Below, one piece after another: positions 7,099 through 15,377 of a DNA stretch of 64,000 bases. The DNA is taken from the NCBI GenBank assembly GCA_002405165.1, contig DHLF01000004.1, positions 62,952-126,951 of the forward strand. Direction: 5' to 3'. Source of the DNA: Christensenella sp. UBA4675. Its GTDB lineage: Bacteria > Bacillota > Clostridia > Christensenellales > Borkfalkiaceae. Position numbers and translations under genes: made by a program. Under the pieces are notes generated by a model, which had not been told where the DNA came from, made no database searches, and worked only from the letters and a program-made list of their open reading frames with translations. Numbering within the stretch: position 1 is the first letter of the stretch; each line of letters opens with the position of its first letter.

Positions 7099-9261
7099 TT
7101 ATTTTATTTTTGTGAAAACTAATATTCTTGAATAAAACGGGCAAGAATTTTCCCTTTGGTCGGTTTCGTTTTTAATATCGTCTACATCTACTCCGTAAGA
7201 ACATAAAGCGTCGCCGTAAGCGGTAAAGGAAATTTGTTTTTCTACGTTAAACTGTTTTCTTGATTCTACTTTATATAACGCGTTTTCATCTAGTCCCGTA
7301 AACACGAAATGAGGTCTATGTTCGCATCTTGTAATTTGTCTATCTATTATAACTGCCAACGCTACGCTTTTATCGTCTGAAACGGTTATCCATCCGCCCG
7401 AAACGCTGTCTAACAAGCTTTCACCTAAACGATAATACGTCCCGAACTGCAAAACGCTTCTGTATTTTTTGTAGAATTCTACTTGATTTTCAATTATTTC
7501 TAAATCTTTTTTACTTGCCTTAGTTATATCGAATTCGTACCCGAACGCGCCTACGCAGGCACAATTAAACATAGATTCGTATGAAACGAACGGAAGCGTA
7601 TGATGAAATCCCGCAACGTGAGAACCCATTGTTGATTGCGGATAGCCCGCAAGCGTTCCTTCTTGTATAAACAGCCTGTCGTATGCATTGGTGTTATCGC
7701 TTCCCCAACACTGTGGCATATAATACAACATTCCTAAATCAAACCTACATCCGCCCGAAGCGCAAGCTTCGAACAAAACGTTTTTGCAAGAAGAAATAAT
7801 CTTGTCTAGCATTGCGCACTGATTTACATAGTATTTGTAAAAATACTCGCCTTGATTAGTTAAACTCGGTGAGTACACGTCTGACATAGACCTGTTATGG
7901 TCCCATTTAACGTAATCGACGCCGACTTCGTTAAATAGTTTTATAAGCGTATCTGCTAGGTAATTACTTACTTCGTCGTTGCATAGGTCTATGCAAAGTT
8001 GAGTTCTACGCTCTAACGGTTTAACGTTGGGAATTTTCATTGCGTATTCGCTATGTTTTCTGTATAAATTCGAATCTTCCGAAATCATTTCGGGTTCTAC
8101 CCATAAACCGAATTTCATTCCTAGTTTATGAATTTTATCGGCAAGCTTTTTTAGTCCTCCCGTCTTTTTTACGTTGTCGTACCAATCCCCTAGTCCGCCT
8201 TTATCGTCGTCCCTTTTACCGAACCAACCGTCGTCTAAAACCATCATTTCGATTCCGATAGAACTAGCGATTTTGGCAATTTCGTAAATTTTTTCTCCCG
8301 TAAAATCGAAGAACGTTCCTTCCCAGTTGTTTATTAAAATAGGTCTTTCTTTATAAGCAAAATCGGGATTTATTATATGGTTTAAAACAAATTTGTGCAT
8401 TTGGCAAGAAACTTCGGTTTCACTTTCGGCTACCGTAAAAATAGCTTCGGGAGAAACGAGTTTATCTCCGCCTTTTAAAATATACCTAAAATTAAAATCG
8501 CTCATTCCCGTTAAAATTCTTATTCTGTTATACGGGGAAACTTCTACGATTTCTTTATGATTGCCAGAAAAAATTAAATTGAACCCTAAAACTCTATCGT
8601 TTATTTTTGCCGTAAAAAACGGATTATGTATCGCAGACGATATTCCCGTTTTAGAATTTATCTCAAAGTTTCCGCTAACAACTTCCGTTTCGTGTTTTAT
8701 CCTTTCTTCAACCCACGTTCCGTCGTAAGTAGTTACCTTAGCCTTATCTCCGACGAAATCAAGTTGCAAAGAACTTAATCTTGTAACGGTTAAAGTTTTG
8801 TCCGTGCAATTATCGAATTCGCTATGAGTCGCTATTATCGAACTATCCGAAAAAACGGTGTAATATTGATATATTTTCGCGCCCGAAATTTCGTCTACAA
8901 AAGTCAACTTACACGTTTCACCTTTTTTTCTAGAAGTTGGAAACGGAGAAGAAAATTCGCTTACGATTTCAGCCCCGACGTATTCGAATCTATTTGAAAA
9001 AACTCCCCTTTCGTCGTAAAAACAACAAAAAGGCTCTCTGTTAGTGTATTCCCCTACCGAGCCTAAAACCGTAGTATGCAAAGTTTTATCGTCGTTGGAT
9101 ATTCCCGATTCCCACCAACCGTTAGAAAATACGTCGTAGTTTTCATAGTCTTTTAACTTTTTACCGCAATGCAATAAAAAAGCCTTTCCGTCCATTTTTT
9201 TTATTATTACGGAAGTGGTTTCGGTATCCAATTTTACTATATCGTTATATATCTTTATCAT
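7099..9261 (-). CDS. Alpha-galactosidase, GH36 family
   Basis: At 720 residues this has the normal length of clan GH-D family 36 enzymes, which hydrolyse terminal alpha-galactosides such as melibiose and raffinose. An N-terminal beta-sandwich (to about residue 310) precedes the barrel. The barrel shows N-N-W-E-G-T near 311, V-L-D-D-G-W-F-G near 340, the nucleophile motif Y-V-K-W-D-H-N-R near 455, and the acid/base motif C-W-G-S-D-N-T near 520. There is no signal peptide, so it acts inside the cell on imported sugars. No sugar transporter lies beside it. A GGAG site supports the start. Confidence 0.95.
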   Translation of the reverse strand: MIKIYNDIVKLDTETTSVIIKKMDGKAFLLHCGKKLKDYENYDVFSNGWWESGISNDDKTLHTTVLGSVGEYTNREPFCCFYDERGVFSNRFEYVGAEIVSEFSSPFPTSRKKGETCKLTFVDEISGAKIYQYYTVFSDSSIIATHSEFDNCTDKTLTVTRLSSLQLDFVGDKAKVTTYDGTWVEERIKHETEVVSGNFEINSKTGISSAIHNPFFTAKINDRVLGFNLIFSGNHKEIVEVSPYNRIRILTGMSDFNFRYILKGGDKLVSPEAIFTVAESETEVSCQMHKFVLNHIINPDFAYKERPILINNWEGTFFDFTGEKIYEIAKIASSIGIEMMVLDDGWFGKRDDDKGGLGDWYDNVKKTGGLKKLADKIHKLGMKFGLWVEPEMISEDSNLYRKHSEYAMKIPNVKPLERRTQLCIDLCNDEVSNYLADTLIKLFNEVGVDYVKWDHNRSMSDVYSPSLTNQGEYFYKYYVNQCAMLDKIISSCKNVLFEACASGGCRFDLGMLYYMPQCWGSDNTNAYDRLFIQEGTLAGYPQSTMGSHVAGFHHTLPFVSYESMFNCACVGAFGYEFDITKASKKDLEIIENQVEFYKKYRSVLQFGTYYRLGESLLDSVSGGWITVSDDKSVALAVIIDRQITRCEHRPHFVFTGLDENALYKVESRKQFNVEKQISFTAYGDALCSYGVDVDDIKNETDQRENSCPFYSRILVFTKIK

Positions 9262-9399
9262 TTACTTTTCTCCAAAACAAACGTATATATATTTTAACAT
9301 ATAATATAAAATCTATCAATGACATATTCAACTTTAAAATATGTACTATTCTCTTTTTGTAGTCTGAGTTATATGTATAATTTTCTTTTATAAACCTAG

Positions 9400-9570
9400 T
9401 TAAAAGATTATATTTATCGCGTTTTTAAAAAATTCTAATTGCTCTTTCGTACGAAAAAAACGTTCTCCGTTTTGCAGTACGAACAATTCGCAGTTATTTT
9501 TATCGGAAAATCTTTTATTAAAGAAAAATTTTGCAAAAATTAGATTTTCATTATAAGTCTTTTTCTTCAA
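9400..9570 (-). CDS. Possible 56-residue ORF overlapping the end of rsmA
   Basis: A frame starting with TTG at 9570, twenty bases inside the end of rsmA, stays open for 56 codons and ends at the TAA at 9400. The product is Lys/Phe/Asn-rich and includes the stretch E-L-F-V-L-Q-N-G-E-R-F-F-R-T-K-E-Q-L-E-F-F. I recognise no family. No Shine-Dalgarno site is visible, so it would depend on translational coupling to rsmA. It could equally be the remnant of a longer gene. It occupies most of the otherwise empty 9262-9550 gap. Confidence 0.3.
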   Translation of the reverse strand: MKKKTYNENLIFAKFFFNKRFSDKNNCELFVLQNGERFFRTKEQLEFFKNAINIIF

Positions 9571-10384
9571 GATAGTTAGCCAGTTTTACGAATTGCTCGG
9601 TAGAAAGCGTTTCTCCCCTAGCTTTTACGTCTATTCCAAGACTTTTTAAAACGTTTTCGGCATTTTCTCTCGGCAAAGAAAAACTATTCATTAAATTATT
9701 TACGAAAGTCTTTCTTCTAGACGAAAAAGCACATCTTACTACGTCCCTATATTTTTTCATACTCAAAACCGAATACTTATTTTTATTTATCGAAATATTT
9801 ACGACTGCCGAATCCACTTTCGGCATAGGAGTAAACAATGTTCTATCTACAAAAGCTATTATTTTGCTGTCGCCTACCACGTCTATTCCCGCGGTTATCG
9901 CCCCGTATTCGCTACTTCCTTCGCCCGCGCATAAACGAAGCGCAACTTCCTTTTGCACCATTGCGGTAATACTTACGCAGTTTTCGGCTTCTTGTATAAA
10001 TTTCATAATTAAAGGCGTGGTTATATAATACGGAAGATTCGATACCAGCCTATACTTTCCGCCGAGCTTTTTTTCTATTTTTTCGATAGGCGTTTTTAAA
10101 GCGTCGGCAAAAACTATTTCTACGTTAAAACAATCGGCAAGAGTTTTGTCTAAAACGGAGCTTAAAGTTTTATCAATTTCGTATCCTATAACTTTATTCG
10201 CCTTTTTACTCAACTCGTACGTAAGAGTTCCCGCGCCGACTCCTATTTCTAAAACGGTATCTCCGCTATCCACTCCCGCGCCTATTACGATATTTTCGAG
10301 CAAAGTTTTATCGGTTAAAAAGTTTTGACCGAAATTTTTTTTAAATTTAAAATCGTTTTCGTTTAATATTTTTTTTACGTCCAT
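9551..10384 (-). CDS. rsmA: 16S rRNA (adenine1518/1519-N6)-dimethyltransferase
   Basis: The 277-residue RsmA/KsgA enzyme dimethylates two adenines in the 3' hairpin of 16S rRNA during small-subunit maturation. Diagnostic motifs are the N-terminal F-G-Q-N-F-L-T-D, the SAM-binding E-I-G-V-G-A-G-T-L-T near residue 45 and the catalytic N-L-P-Y-Y near 113. It is the last full gene of a metG-tatD-rsmA run. The rnmV gene, which often lies between tatD and rsmA in Firmicutes, is absent here. Only nine bases separate it from tatD. Confidence 0.96.
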   Translation of the reverse strand: MDVKKILNENDFKFKKNFGQNFLTDKTLLENIVIGAGVDSGDTVLEIGVGAGTLTYELSKKANKVIGYEIDKTLSSVLDKTLADCFNVEIVFADALKTPIEKIEKKLGGKYRLVSNLPYYITTPLIMKFIQEAENCVSITAMVQKEVALRLCAGEGSSEYGAITAGIDVVGDSKIIAFVDRTLFTPMPKVDSAVVNISINKNKYSVLSMKKYRDVVRCAFSSRRKTFVNNLMNSFSLPRENAENVLKSLGIDVKARGETLSTEQFVKLANYLEEKDL

Positions 10385-10393
10385 TTTTTATTC

Positions 10394-11146
10394 CTAAAAC
10401 TTTATTCTATAAAAACGACACGCATTTTCGTATAAAATGCTTTTCATTTCTTCTTCTGATTTCTCATATATCGTACTCATTTTTTTTACGATTATCGGCA
10501 CGTTTAAAGGCGTGTTTACCGTTCCCCTTAAAGGTTCGGGCGACATATACGGGCTATCCGTTTCACTTAATACCCTATCTAACGGAATGCTTTTTAAAAC
10601 TTCTTCTTTTTTCGCGTTTTTAAAAGTAATTACTCCGCCGAACGAAAAATACGCTCCTAACTTTGCAAATTCAACGGCAAGTTCTTTACTGTAAGAATAG
10701 CAGTGCAATAAAAATCCGTTGCTAAGTAGGTCTATATGTTCTTTAATTATATCAAAAGTGTCTTGACAGCAATCTCTTGAATGAATTACGATAGGTTTTT
10801 TTAGTTGGTCGGCAAGTTTTATTTGTTCTATAAAAACTTGCTTTTGTAAGTCTTTATTATCTTTTGTGTAATGATAATCTAAACCGCACTCGCCTATCGC
10901 AACGCATTTTTTATCTTGCGCTAAATTTGGCAATTCTTTTAAAAAATCTTGCCACCCTTCACGTATTTCTTCGGGTTGAATTCCGCAAGTAAAATAAAAA
11001 GACGGATAAATTTCCGATAATTTTTTTGCGTAAAAAGAAGATTCGCGGTCGTAACCGCTGTTTACAACTGCGAATCCATCAAAACAATAATTTTTTAAAT
11101 TAAACCGATTATCGGTTAAATGCGCGTGGCAATCTACGAATTTCAT
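10394..11146 (-). CDS. tatD: TatD-family metal-dependent hydrolase (DNase)
   Basis: A 250-residue TIM-barrel hydrolase with D-C-H-A-H-L near residue 4, the metal ligand region E-C-G-L-D-Y near 92, H-S-R-D near 125 and the conserved E-T-D-S-P-Y near 197. TatD proteins act as 3'-5' exonucleases in DNA repair and RNA quality control. The start codon overlaps the metG stop by four bases, which indicates translational coupling within the metG-tatD-rsmA operon. Confidence 0.93.
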   Translation of the reverse strand: MKFVDCHAHLTDNRFNLKNYCFDGFAVVNSGYDRESSFYAKKLSEIYPSFYFTCGIQPEEIREGWQDFLKELPNLAQDKKCVAIGECGLDYHYTKDNKDLQKQVFIEQIKLADQLKKPIVIHSRDCCQDTFDIIKEHIDLLSNGFLLHCYSYSKELAVEFAKLGAYFSFGGVITFKNAKKEEVLKSIPLDRVLSETDSPYMSPEPLRGTVNTPLNVPIIVKKMSTIYEKSEEEMKSILYENACRFYRIKF

Positions 11147-13098
11147 CTAACCGTACTTCCCGAAGGCATATCCTTTTCGGGAGAAATTAAGCAAACTTTT
11201 CCGTCCTTTTCGGCGCATAAAAGCATACCTTGACTTTCTATTCCGCAAAGTTTTGCAGGTTTTAAGTTGTATACTAAAACGACTTTTTTACCTACTAATT
11301 CTTCGGGAGTGTAATACTGGGCTATTCCGCTTACTACTTGTCTTTCTTCCGAACCGACTTCTAACAAGAATTTTAAAAGTTTTTTACTCTTTTCTACCTT
11401 TTCGCATTTTTTTACGGTTGCTACTTTTAAAGATGTTTTCATAAAATCGTCTATGGTAATTTGTTGTATCTCTTCTTTTACTTCTTGTTTTACTTCTGCC
11501 TTTTCTTTTATTTGCGACGCTATTTCACTCATTTCTTTCGTTTCCTTTTCTACGTCTATTCTCGGGAATAATACCCCCGTTTTGACTTTTATTCCGCTTT
11601 TTAACATTCCAAACGTCGTACAAGACGAAAAATCATTTATTTCCTTGCCGTTTATTCCTAACATGTCAAGCGCTTTATTAGGCATTACGGTAATATACGG
11701 TTTTAAAAGTATGGAACAAATTCTTATAGTTTCGGCAAGATTATATAGTACGGTAGCAAGCCTGTTTTTCTTAGATTCGTCTTTTGCAAGTATCCAAGGC
11801 ATGGTTTCGTCTATATACTTATTTGCCCTATTTAAAACTTTAAATATTTCAGCAAGTGCGTCAGGAACGTTTATTTCTTTCATTTTAACTTTAATTTTAT
11901 CTAAGCATTCCACCGCTTGCGTTTTTAGCTCTTTATCTAATTCTTCTTCGTCGGACGGCGCAGGAATTATTCCGCCAAAATATTTTTCTATCATAGCGGT
12001 TGTACGGGAAACTAAATTTCCGTAAACGTTAGCTAAATCCGAGTTTATTCTAGAAAGCAAACTATCGTTAGTATATACCCCGTCGTTTCCGAACGGAATT
12101 TCTCTTAACAAGAAATATCTTACTGCGTCCGAACCATACCTTTGTACAAGTTTTAACGGGTCGGTAAGTTCAGAACCGACTTTATCTTGCTTACTTTTAG
12201 AAAGTTTATCCCCGCCGATTAAAAGCCAACCGTGTCCGTAAACTTGTTTAGGCAACTCTTCCCCCAAAGCCATTAAAAGAGCAGGCCAAATTATAGCGTG
12301 AAAACGTACTATTTCCTTTCCTACCATGTGTAAGTCGCAAGGCCAATATTTTTTGTATAATTCGTCGTGGTCGGTTAAATACCCTAGCGCCGAAATATAA
12401 TTGCTTAATGCGTCTATCCAAACGTAAACGGTATGCTTTTTATCGAACGTAACGGGTATTCCCCATTTTATAGTCGTTCTCGAAACGCATAAGTCTTGAA
12501 GCCCTTGTTCGCTTTTGATAAAATTGTTTACCATTTCGTTTACACGGGATTTCGGTTGCAAAAATTCGGGATTTTTTTGATAATGTTCAATTAACTTATC
12601 CGCATACTTGCTTAAACGGAAAAAATAACTTTCTTCTTTTTCCCTTTGAACTTCCCTTCCGCAATCGGGACATTTTCCGTCTACGAGTTGCGTGTCCGTC
12701 CAAAACGATTCGCAAGGAGCGCAATACCAACCTTCGTATTCGGATTTGTATATTTCGCCTTTTTCGTATAATTTTTCAAATATTTTTTGCACGCAAGCAA
12801 CGTGGTCGGGATCGGTGGTTCTTATAAATCTGTTATAAGAAATATCGAGTAACGACCATATTTGCTTTAATTCGTCAACGAGCGGATTTATAAATTCCAT
12901 AGGCGTTAGCCCTTTTTCACTAGCTTTTTTCTCTATTTTTTGACCATGTTCGTCCGTACCCGTTAAAAAGTAAACGTCCTTTCCGAGCATTCTGTTAAAA
13001 CGAGCAAACGCGTCGCATACGACGGTGGTATAACAATGTCCTATATGCCAGTTTCCGCTTGGATAATAAATAGGTGTGGTAATGTAAAATTTATCCAT
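11143..13098 (-). CDS. metG: Methionyl-tRNA synthetase
   Basis: The 651-residue class I synthetase charges tRNA-Met. It has G-N-W-H-I-G-H (HIGH) near residue 16, a zinc region with C-A-P-C and C-P-D-C near 127-146, and K-L-S-K-S near 300. After a charged linker (about 510-545) comes a C-terminal tRNA-binding OB fold of the Trbp111 type, as in other Firmicutes. The start is preceded by AAGGAAG. It is the first gene of the operon with tatD and rsmA. Confidence 0.97.
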   Translation of the reverse strand: MDKFYITTPIYYPSGNWHIGHCYTTVVCDAFARFNRMLGKDVYFLTGTDEHGQKIEKKASEKGLTPMEFINPLVDELKQIWSLLDISYNRFIRTTDPDHVACVQKIFEKLYEKGEIYKSEYEGWYCAPCESFWTDTQLVDGKCPDCGREVQREKEESYFFRLSKYADKLIEHYQKNPEFLQPKSRVNEMVNNFIKSEQGLQDLCVSRTTIKWGIPVTFDKKHTVYVWIDALSNYISALGYLTDHDELYKKYWPCDLHMVGKEIVRFHAIIWPALLMALGEELPKQVYGHGWLLIGGDKLSKSKQDKVGSELTDPLKLVQRYGSDAVRYFLLREIPFGNDGVYTNDSLLSRINSDLANVYGNLVSRTTAMIEKYFGGIIPAPSDEEELDKELKTQAVECLDKIKVKMKEINVPDALAEIFKVLNRANKYIDETMPWILAKDESKKNRLATVLYNLAETIRICSILLKPYITVMPNKALDMLGINGKEINDFSSCTTFGMLKSGIKVKTGVLFPRIDVEKETKEMSEIASQIKEKAEVKQEVKEEIQQITIDDFMKTSLKVATVKKCEKVEKSKKLLKFLLEVGSEERQVVSGIAQYYTPEELVGKKVVLVYNLKPAKLCGIESQGMLLCAEKDGKVCLISPEKDMPSGSTVR

Positions 13099-13191
13099 AA
13101 TAACTTCCTTATTTCCGTAATTAAATATATTATATTACATAATAACAAAAAAGTAAAACATAAAATGAAAATATTAGCATAGTATTTAACT

Positions 13192-13737
13192 ATGAATTTC
13201 ATTTTTGTAATAATTTTATTATCTTCTTTCGTCGTTTTGATTTTTAAAAATCCCGAAACAATTTTGCCAACCCTTTTATCGGGCGGTGAAAAAGCTTTTT
13301 CGCTCTCTTTAAAAATGATTGCGGTATACAGCGTTTGGTTGGGAATTTTTGAACTTATGGAACAAAGCAAATTAAACGATAAACTTTCTAAAATACTCAA
13401 AAAACCCATAAGGTTTTTATTCGGTAAGACAAGCGAAGAACAGGAAAAATTACTTTCCGCAAATATTTCCGCAAATTTACTCGGTATGAACGGTATTGCC
13501 ACCCCTACCGGAATTAAAGCGTGCGAAAGTTTTGATAAAGACGGAAATTCGTTCGGGCAATGTATGTTATTTACCCTATGCGCTACGGGACTGCAAATTA
13601 TACCTACTTCCATAATAAGTTTGCGTAGTCAATATTTATCTTCTTCCCCGTCCGATATACTACTGCCTAGCATTATAACCACTCTCGTTTCAACCGTAAT
13701 AGGTGTAATTTTAGTTAAGCTCTTAATAAAAAAATAG
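13192..13737 (+). CDS. spmA: Spore maturation protein A
   Basis: A 181-residue membrane protein of the nucleoside-recognition (Gate) superfamily, with about five hydrophobic segments and the conserved L-G-M-N-G-I-A-T-P-T-G-I-K-A motif near residue 100. SpmA and SpmB are needed for proper spore-core dehydration in Bacillus subtilis. It is followed three bases later by spmB. No ribosome-binding site precedes the ATG. A box reading CATAGTAT lies six bases upstream and could be a sporulation-sigma (SigE-like) -10 element, though the -35 match is weak. Confidence 0.93.
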   Translation: MNFIFVIILLSSFVVLIFKNPETILPTLLSGGEKAFSLSLKMIAVYSVWLGIFELMEQSKLNDKLSKILKKPIRFLFGKTSEEQEKLLSANISANLLGMNGIATPTGIKACESFDKDGNSFGQCMLFTLCATGLQIIPTSIISLRSQYLSSSPSDILLPSIITTLVSTVIGVILVKLLIKK

Positions 13738-13740
13738 CCT

Positions 13741-14247
13741 ATGTTTACTTATATTTTACCTATCCTAATTTTAGCGCTGATTGTTTTTTGCATATTTAAA
13801 AAAATTAACGTTTACAACACTTTTACGCAAGGCGTTAAAAAAGCTCTACCGCTAATTTACTCGCTTTTCCCGTATTTATGTTCGATATTTATTATGACCG
13901 AACTTTTTTCCGTAAGCGGACTATCGGACAAAATAATTAAACTGTTATCCCCCGTTTTAAATAAAATAGGCATAGACGGCAAATTAACGCCCCTAATTAT
14001 TTTAAAGCCGTTTTCGGGCAGTGGAAGTTTAGTGATTTTATCGGATATTTTGTCTTCTTGTGGGGCGGATAGTTACGTAGGACGAACAGCTTGTTGTATT
14101 TATGGTTCTAGCGAAACGATATTTTACGTTTCCGCCGTTTATTTTGCAAGATGTAAAAACAAAAAACTTTTTACCCCTATTTTAATTTGTTTATTTTCCA
14201 CTTTTTGTTCTTGTATCGTCGCGTGTTTACTATGTAAAATAATATAG
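13741..14247 (+). CDS. spmB: Spore maturation protein B
   Basis: A 168-residue membrane protein paired with spmA. It carries the Gate-domain pattern, including K-P-F-S-G-S-G-S-L near residue 82 and G-R-T-A-C-C-I-Y-G-S-S-E-T-I-F-Y near 112, with about four hydrophobic stretches. It probably forms a membrane complex with SpmA in the developing spore. Its stop codon is built into a hairpin at 14245-14265. Confidence 0.93.
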   Translation: MFTYILPILILALIVFCIFKKINVYNTFTQGVKKALPLIYSLFPYLCSIFIMTELFSVSGLSDKIIKLLSPVLNKIGIDGKLTPLIILKPFSGSGSLVILSDILSSCGADSYVGRTACCIYGSSETIFYVSAVYFARCKNKKLFTPILICLFSTFCSCIVACLLCKII

Positions 14248-14265
14248 CGTCCTAAAAGGACGCTA
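14245..14265 (+). terminator. Hairpin at the end of spmB
   Basis: A perfect 9-bp stem TAGCGTCCT/AGGACGCTA with an AAA loop includes the spmB stop codon. A strong T-run is lacking on both sides, so termination is likely but partial. It also faces the convergent glycosyltransferase gene. Confidence 0.55.
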
Positions 14266-14275
14266 TGCGTAAATT

Positions 14276-15250
14276 TTATGATTTATTATTTAGAAAAACG
14301 CTTTTTAAATACCCGTAAACGGTTTGCTTTCCGTCAACTTCTTCTTTTAAATTCCACCTATAAGTCAATTTATGAAATTGCGTATTTTCGCATATTTTTT
14401 TGAAAAGTTCTTCCGAATAGACTTCGTTTATATTTTGCAAAGTATACCATACGTCGTGGATATTAGGTTTTTGCTCGTCTATTTCTTGTTTTACAAAATC
14501 AAAATTATTATATGCCGTTTTTATAACGTAATCAGGTAAAACGTAATCTATTATTTTATTATACTTAGTCCAGTAATAAACAAGACAATCCCTTGCAAAT
14601 AAAAACAATAGATTATTCGGTTTTGCACACCAAATAAACATATTCCAAATTGCTCTGCTCGGTTCCTTGGGATATTTGTTTTCATCATAAATTTTTAAAA
14701 TATATAATTTGGAATTTAAAATTTCTTCGGTTATATCACCCGTTACCAAAACCGTAGAATCTATCCACATTCCGCCATATTTTGATAATAAAAAAAATCG
14801 CAATATATCTGAAAAAGCTTGTACCGTAATTTTCTTTTTCTCAAACTTTTTAAAAATAATTTCAGGACAACCTTCCATATATTCGCGGTAGTTATCTTTT
14901 GTAATAAATTTAATTTCGGTTTTATCTTTCGGTAAATATTTTTCTAAGCTTTTATGGCACAATTCAACTAATTCTGGGCGTGATTCTTTCCCTTGCAACC
15001 AAAATATCCAAACGGGAATTTTGCCTTTATATTCTTGTATCTCTACTTCTTTTCCTTTATACTTATCTACGACGGGTTTAAAAAATTTTTCCGCAAAATC
15101 GGTTAAAAGATCTATTTTTTTGGTAAAAACTTTTCTTGTAGGATTTACTTCGTTCATATAAATCCAAAAAGCCCTATTAAAACCAAAACTTAAATTCTTC
15201 CAAAAAAATTTTTGTTTTGTAAAACCTCTTTTTATCGTTGAAAAATGCAT
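14276..15250 (-). CDS. Capsular-polysaccharide-type glycosyltransferase
   Basis: The 324-residue protein matches the capsule synthesis glycosyltransferase family. It has I-P-V-W-I-F-W-L-Q-G near residue 75, a segment A-F-S-D-I-L-R-F-F-L-L-S-K-Y-G-G-M-W-I-D-S-T near 145-165 with the D-x-D-like metal site, and W-N-M-F-I-W-C-A near 200. It has no clear transmembrane segment. It would transfer a sugar to a surface glycan, but donor and acceptor are unknown. AAGGAG supports the start. It is isolated from other glycan genes, so this is not a capsule locus. Confidence 0.82.
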   Translation of the reverse strand: MHFSTIKRGFTKQKFFWKNLSFGFNRAFWIYMNEVNPTRKVFTKKIDLLTDFAEKFFKPVVDKYKGKEVEIQEYKGKIPVWIFWLQGKESRPELVELCHKSLEKYLPKDKTEIKFITKDNYREYMEGCPEIIFKKFEKKKITVQAFSDILRFFLLSKYGGMWIDSTVLVTGDITEEILNSKLYILKIYDENKYPKEPSRAIWNMFIWCAKPNNLLFLFARDCLVYYWTKYNKIIDYVLPDYVIKTAYNNFDFVKQEIDEQKPNIHDVWYTLQNINEVYSEELFKKICENTQFHKLTYRWNLKEEVDGKQTVYGYLKSVFLNNKS

Positions 15251-15341
15251 TATATCTCCTTATTTTTTACAATTTTTTAAAGTATATCATTTCAATGTTT
15301 TTTTGTCAATATTCTAATAAACACTAAAATTTAAAAACAAT

Positions 15342-15370
15342 TTGACTTTTAGCGTAAAAAATAATATAAT
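15342..15370 (+). promoter_or_regulatory. Promoter of the phosphatidyltransferase fusion gene
   Basis: TTGACT (15342-15347) and TATAAT (15365-15370) are separated by 17 bases. Only seven bases separate the -10 box from the ATG at 15378, so the mRNA would be leaderless or nearly so. Confidence 0.8.
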
Positions 15371-15377
15371 ATACTAT

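Noticed and set aside
11453..12025. 190-codon hydrophobic frame antisense to metG
   Set aside because: It is the antisense image of metG, which is certain; no independent evidence of coding.
13041..13613. 190-codon open frame on the minus strand over spmA and the metG start
   Set aside because: It is antisense to the clearly recognised spmA and shows no family pattern; AT-rich antisense frames of this length are common in the window.
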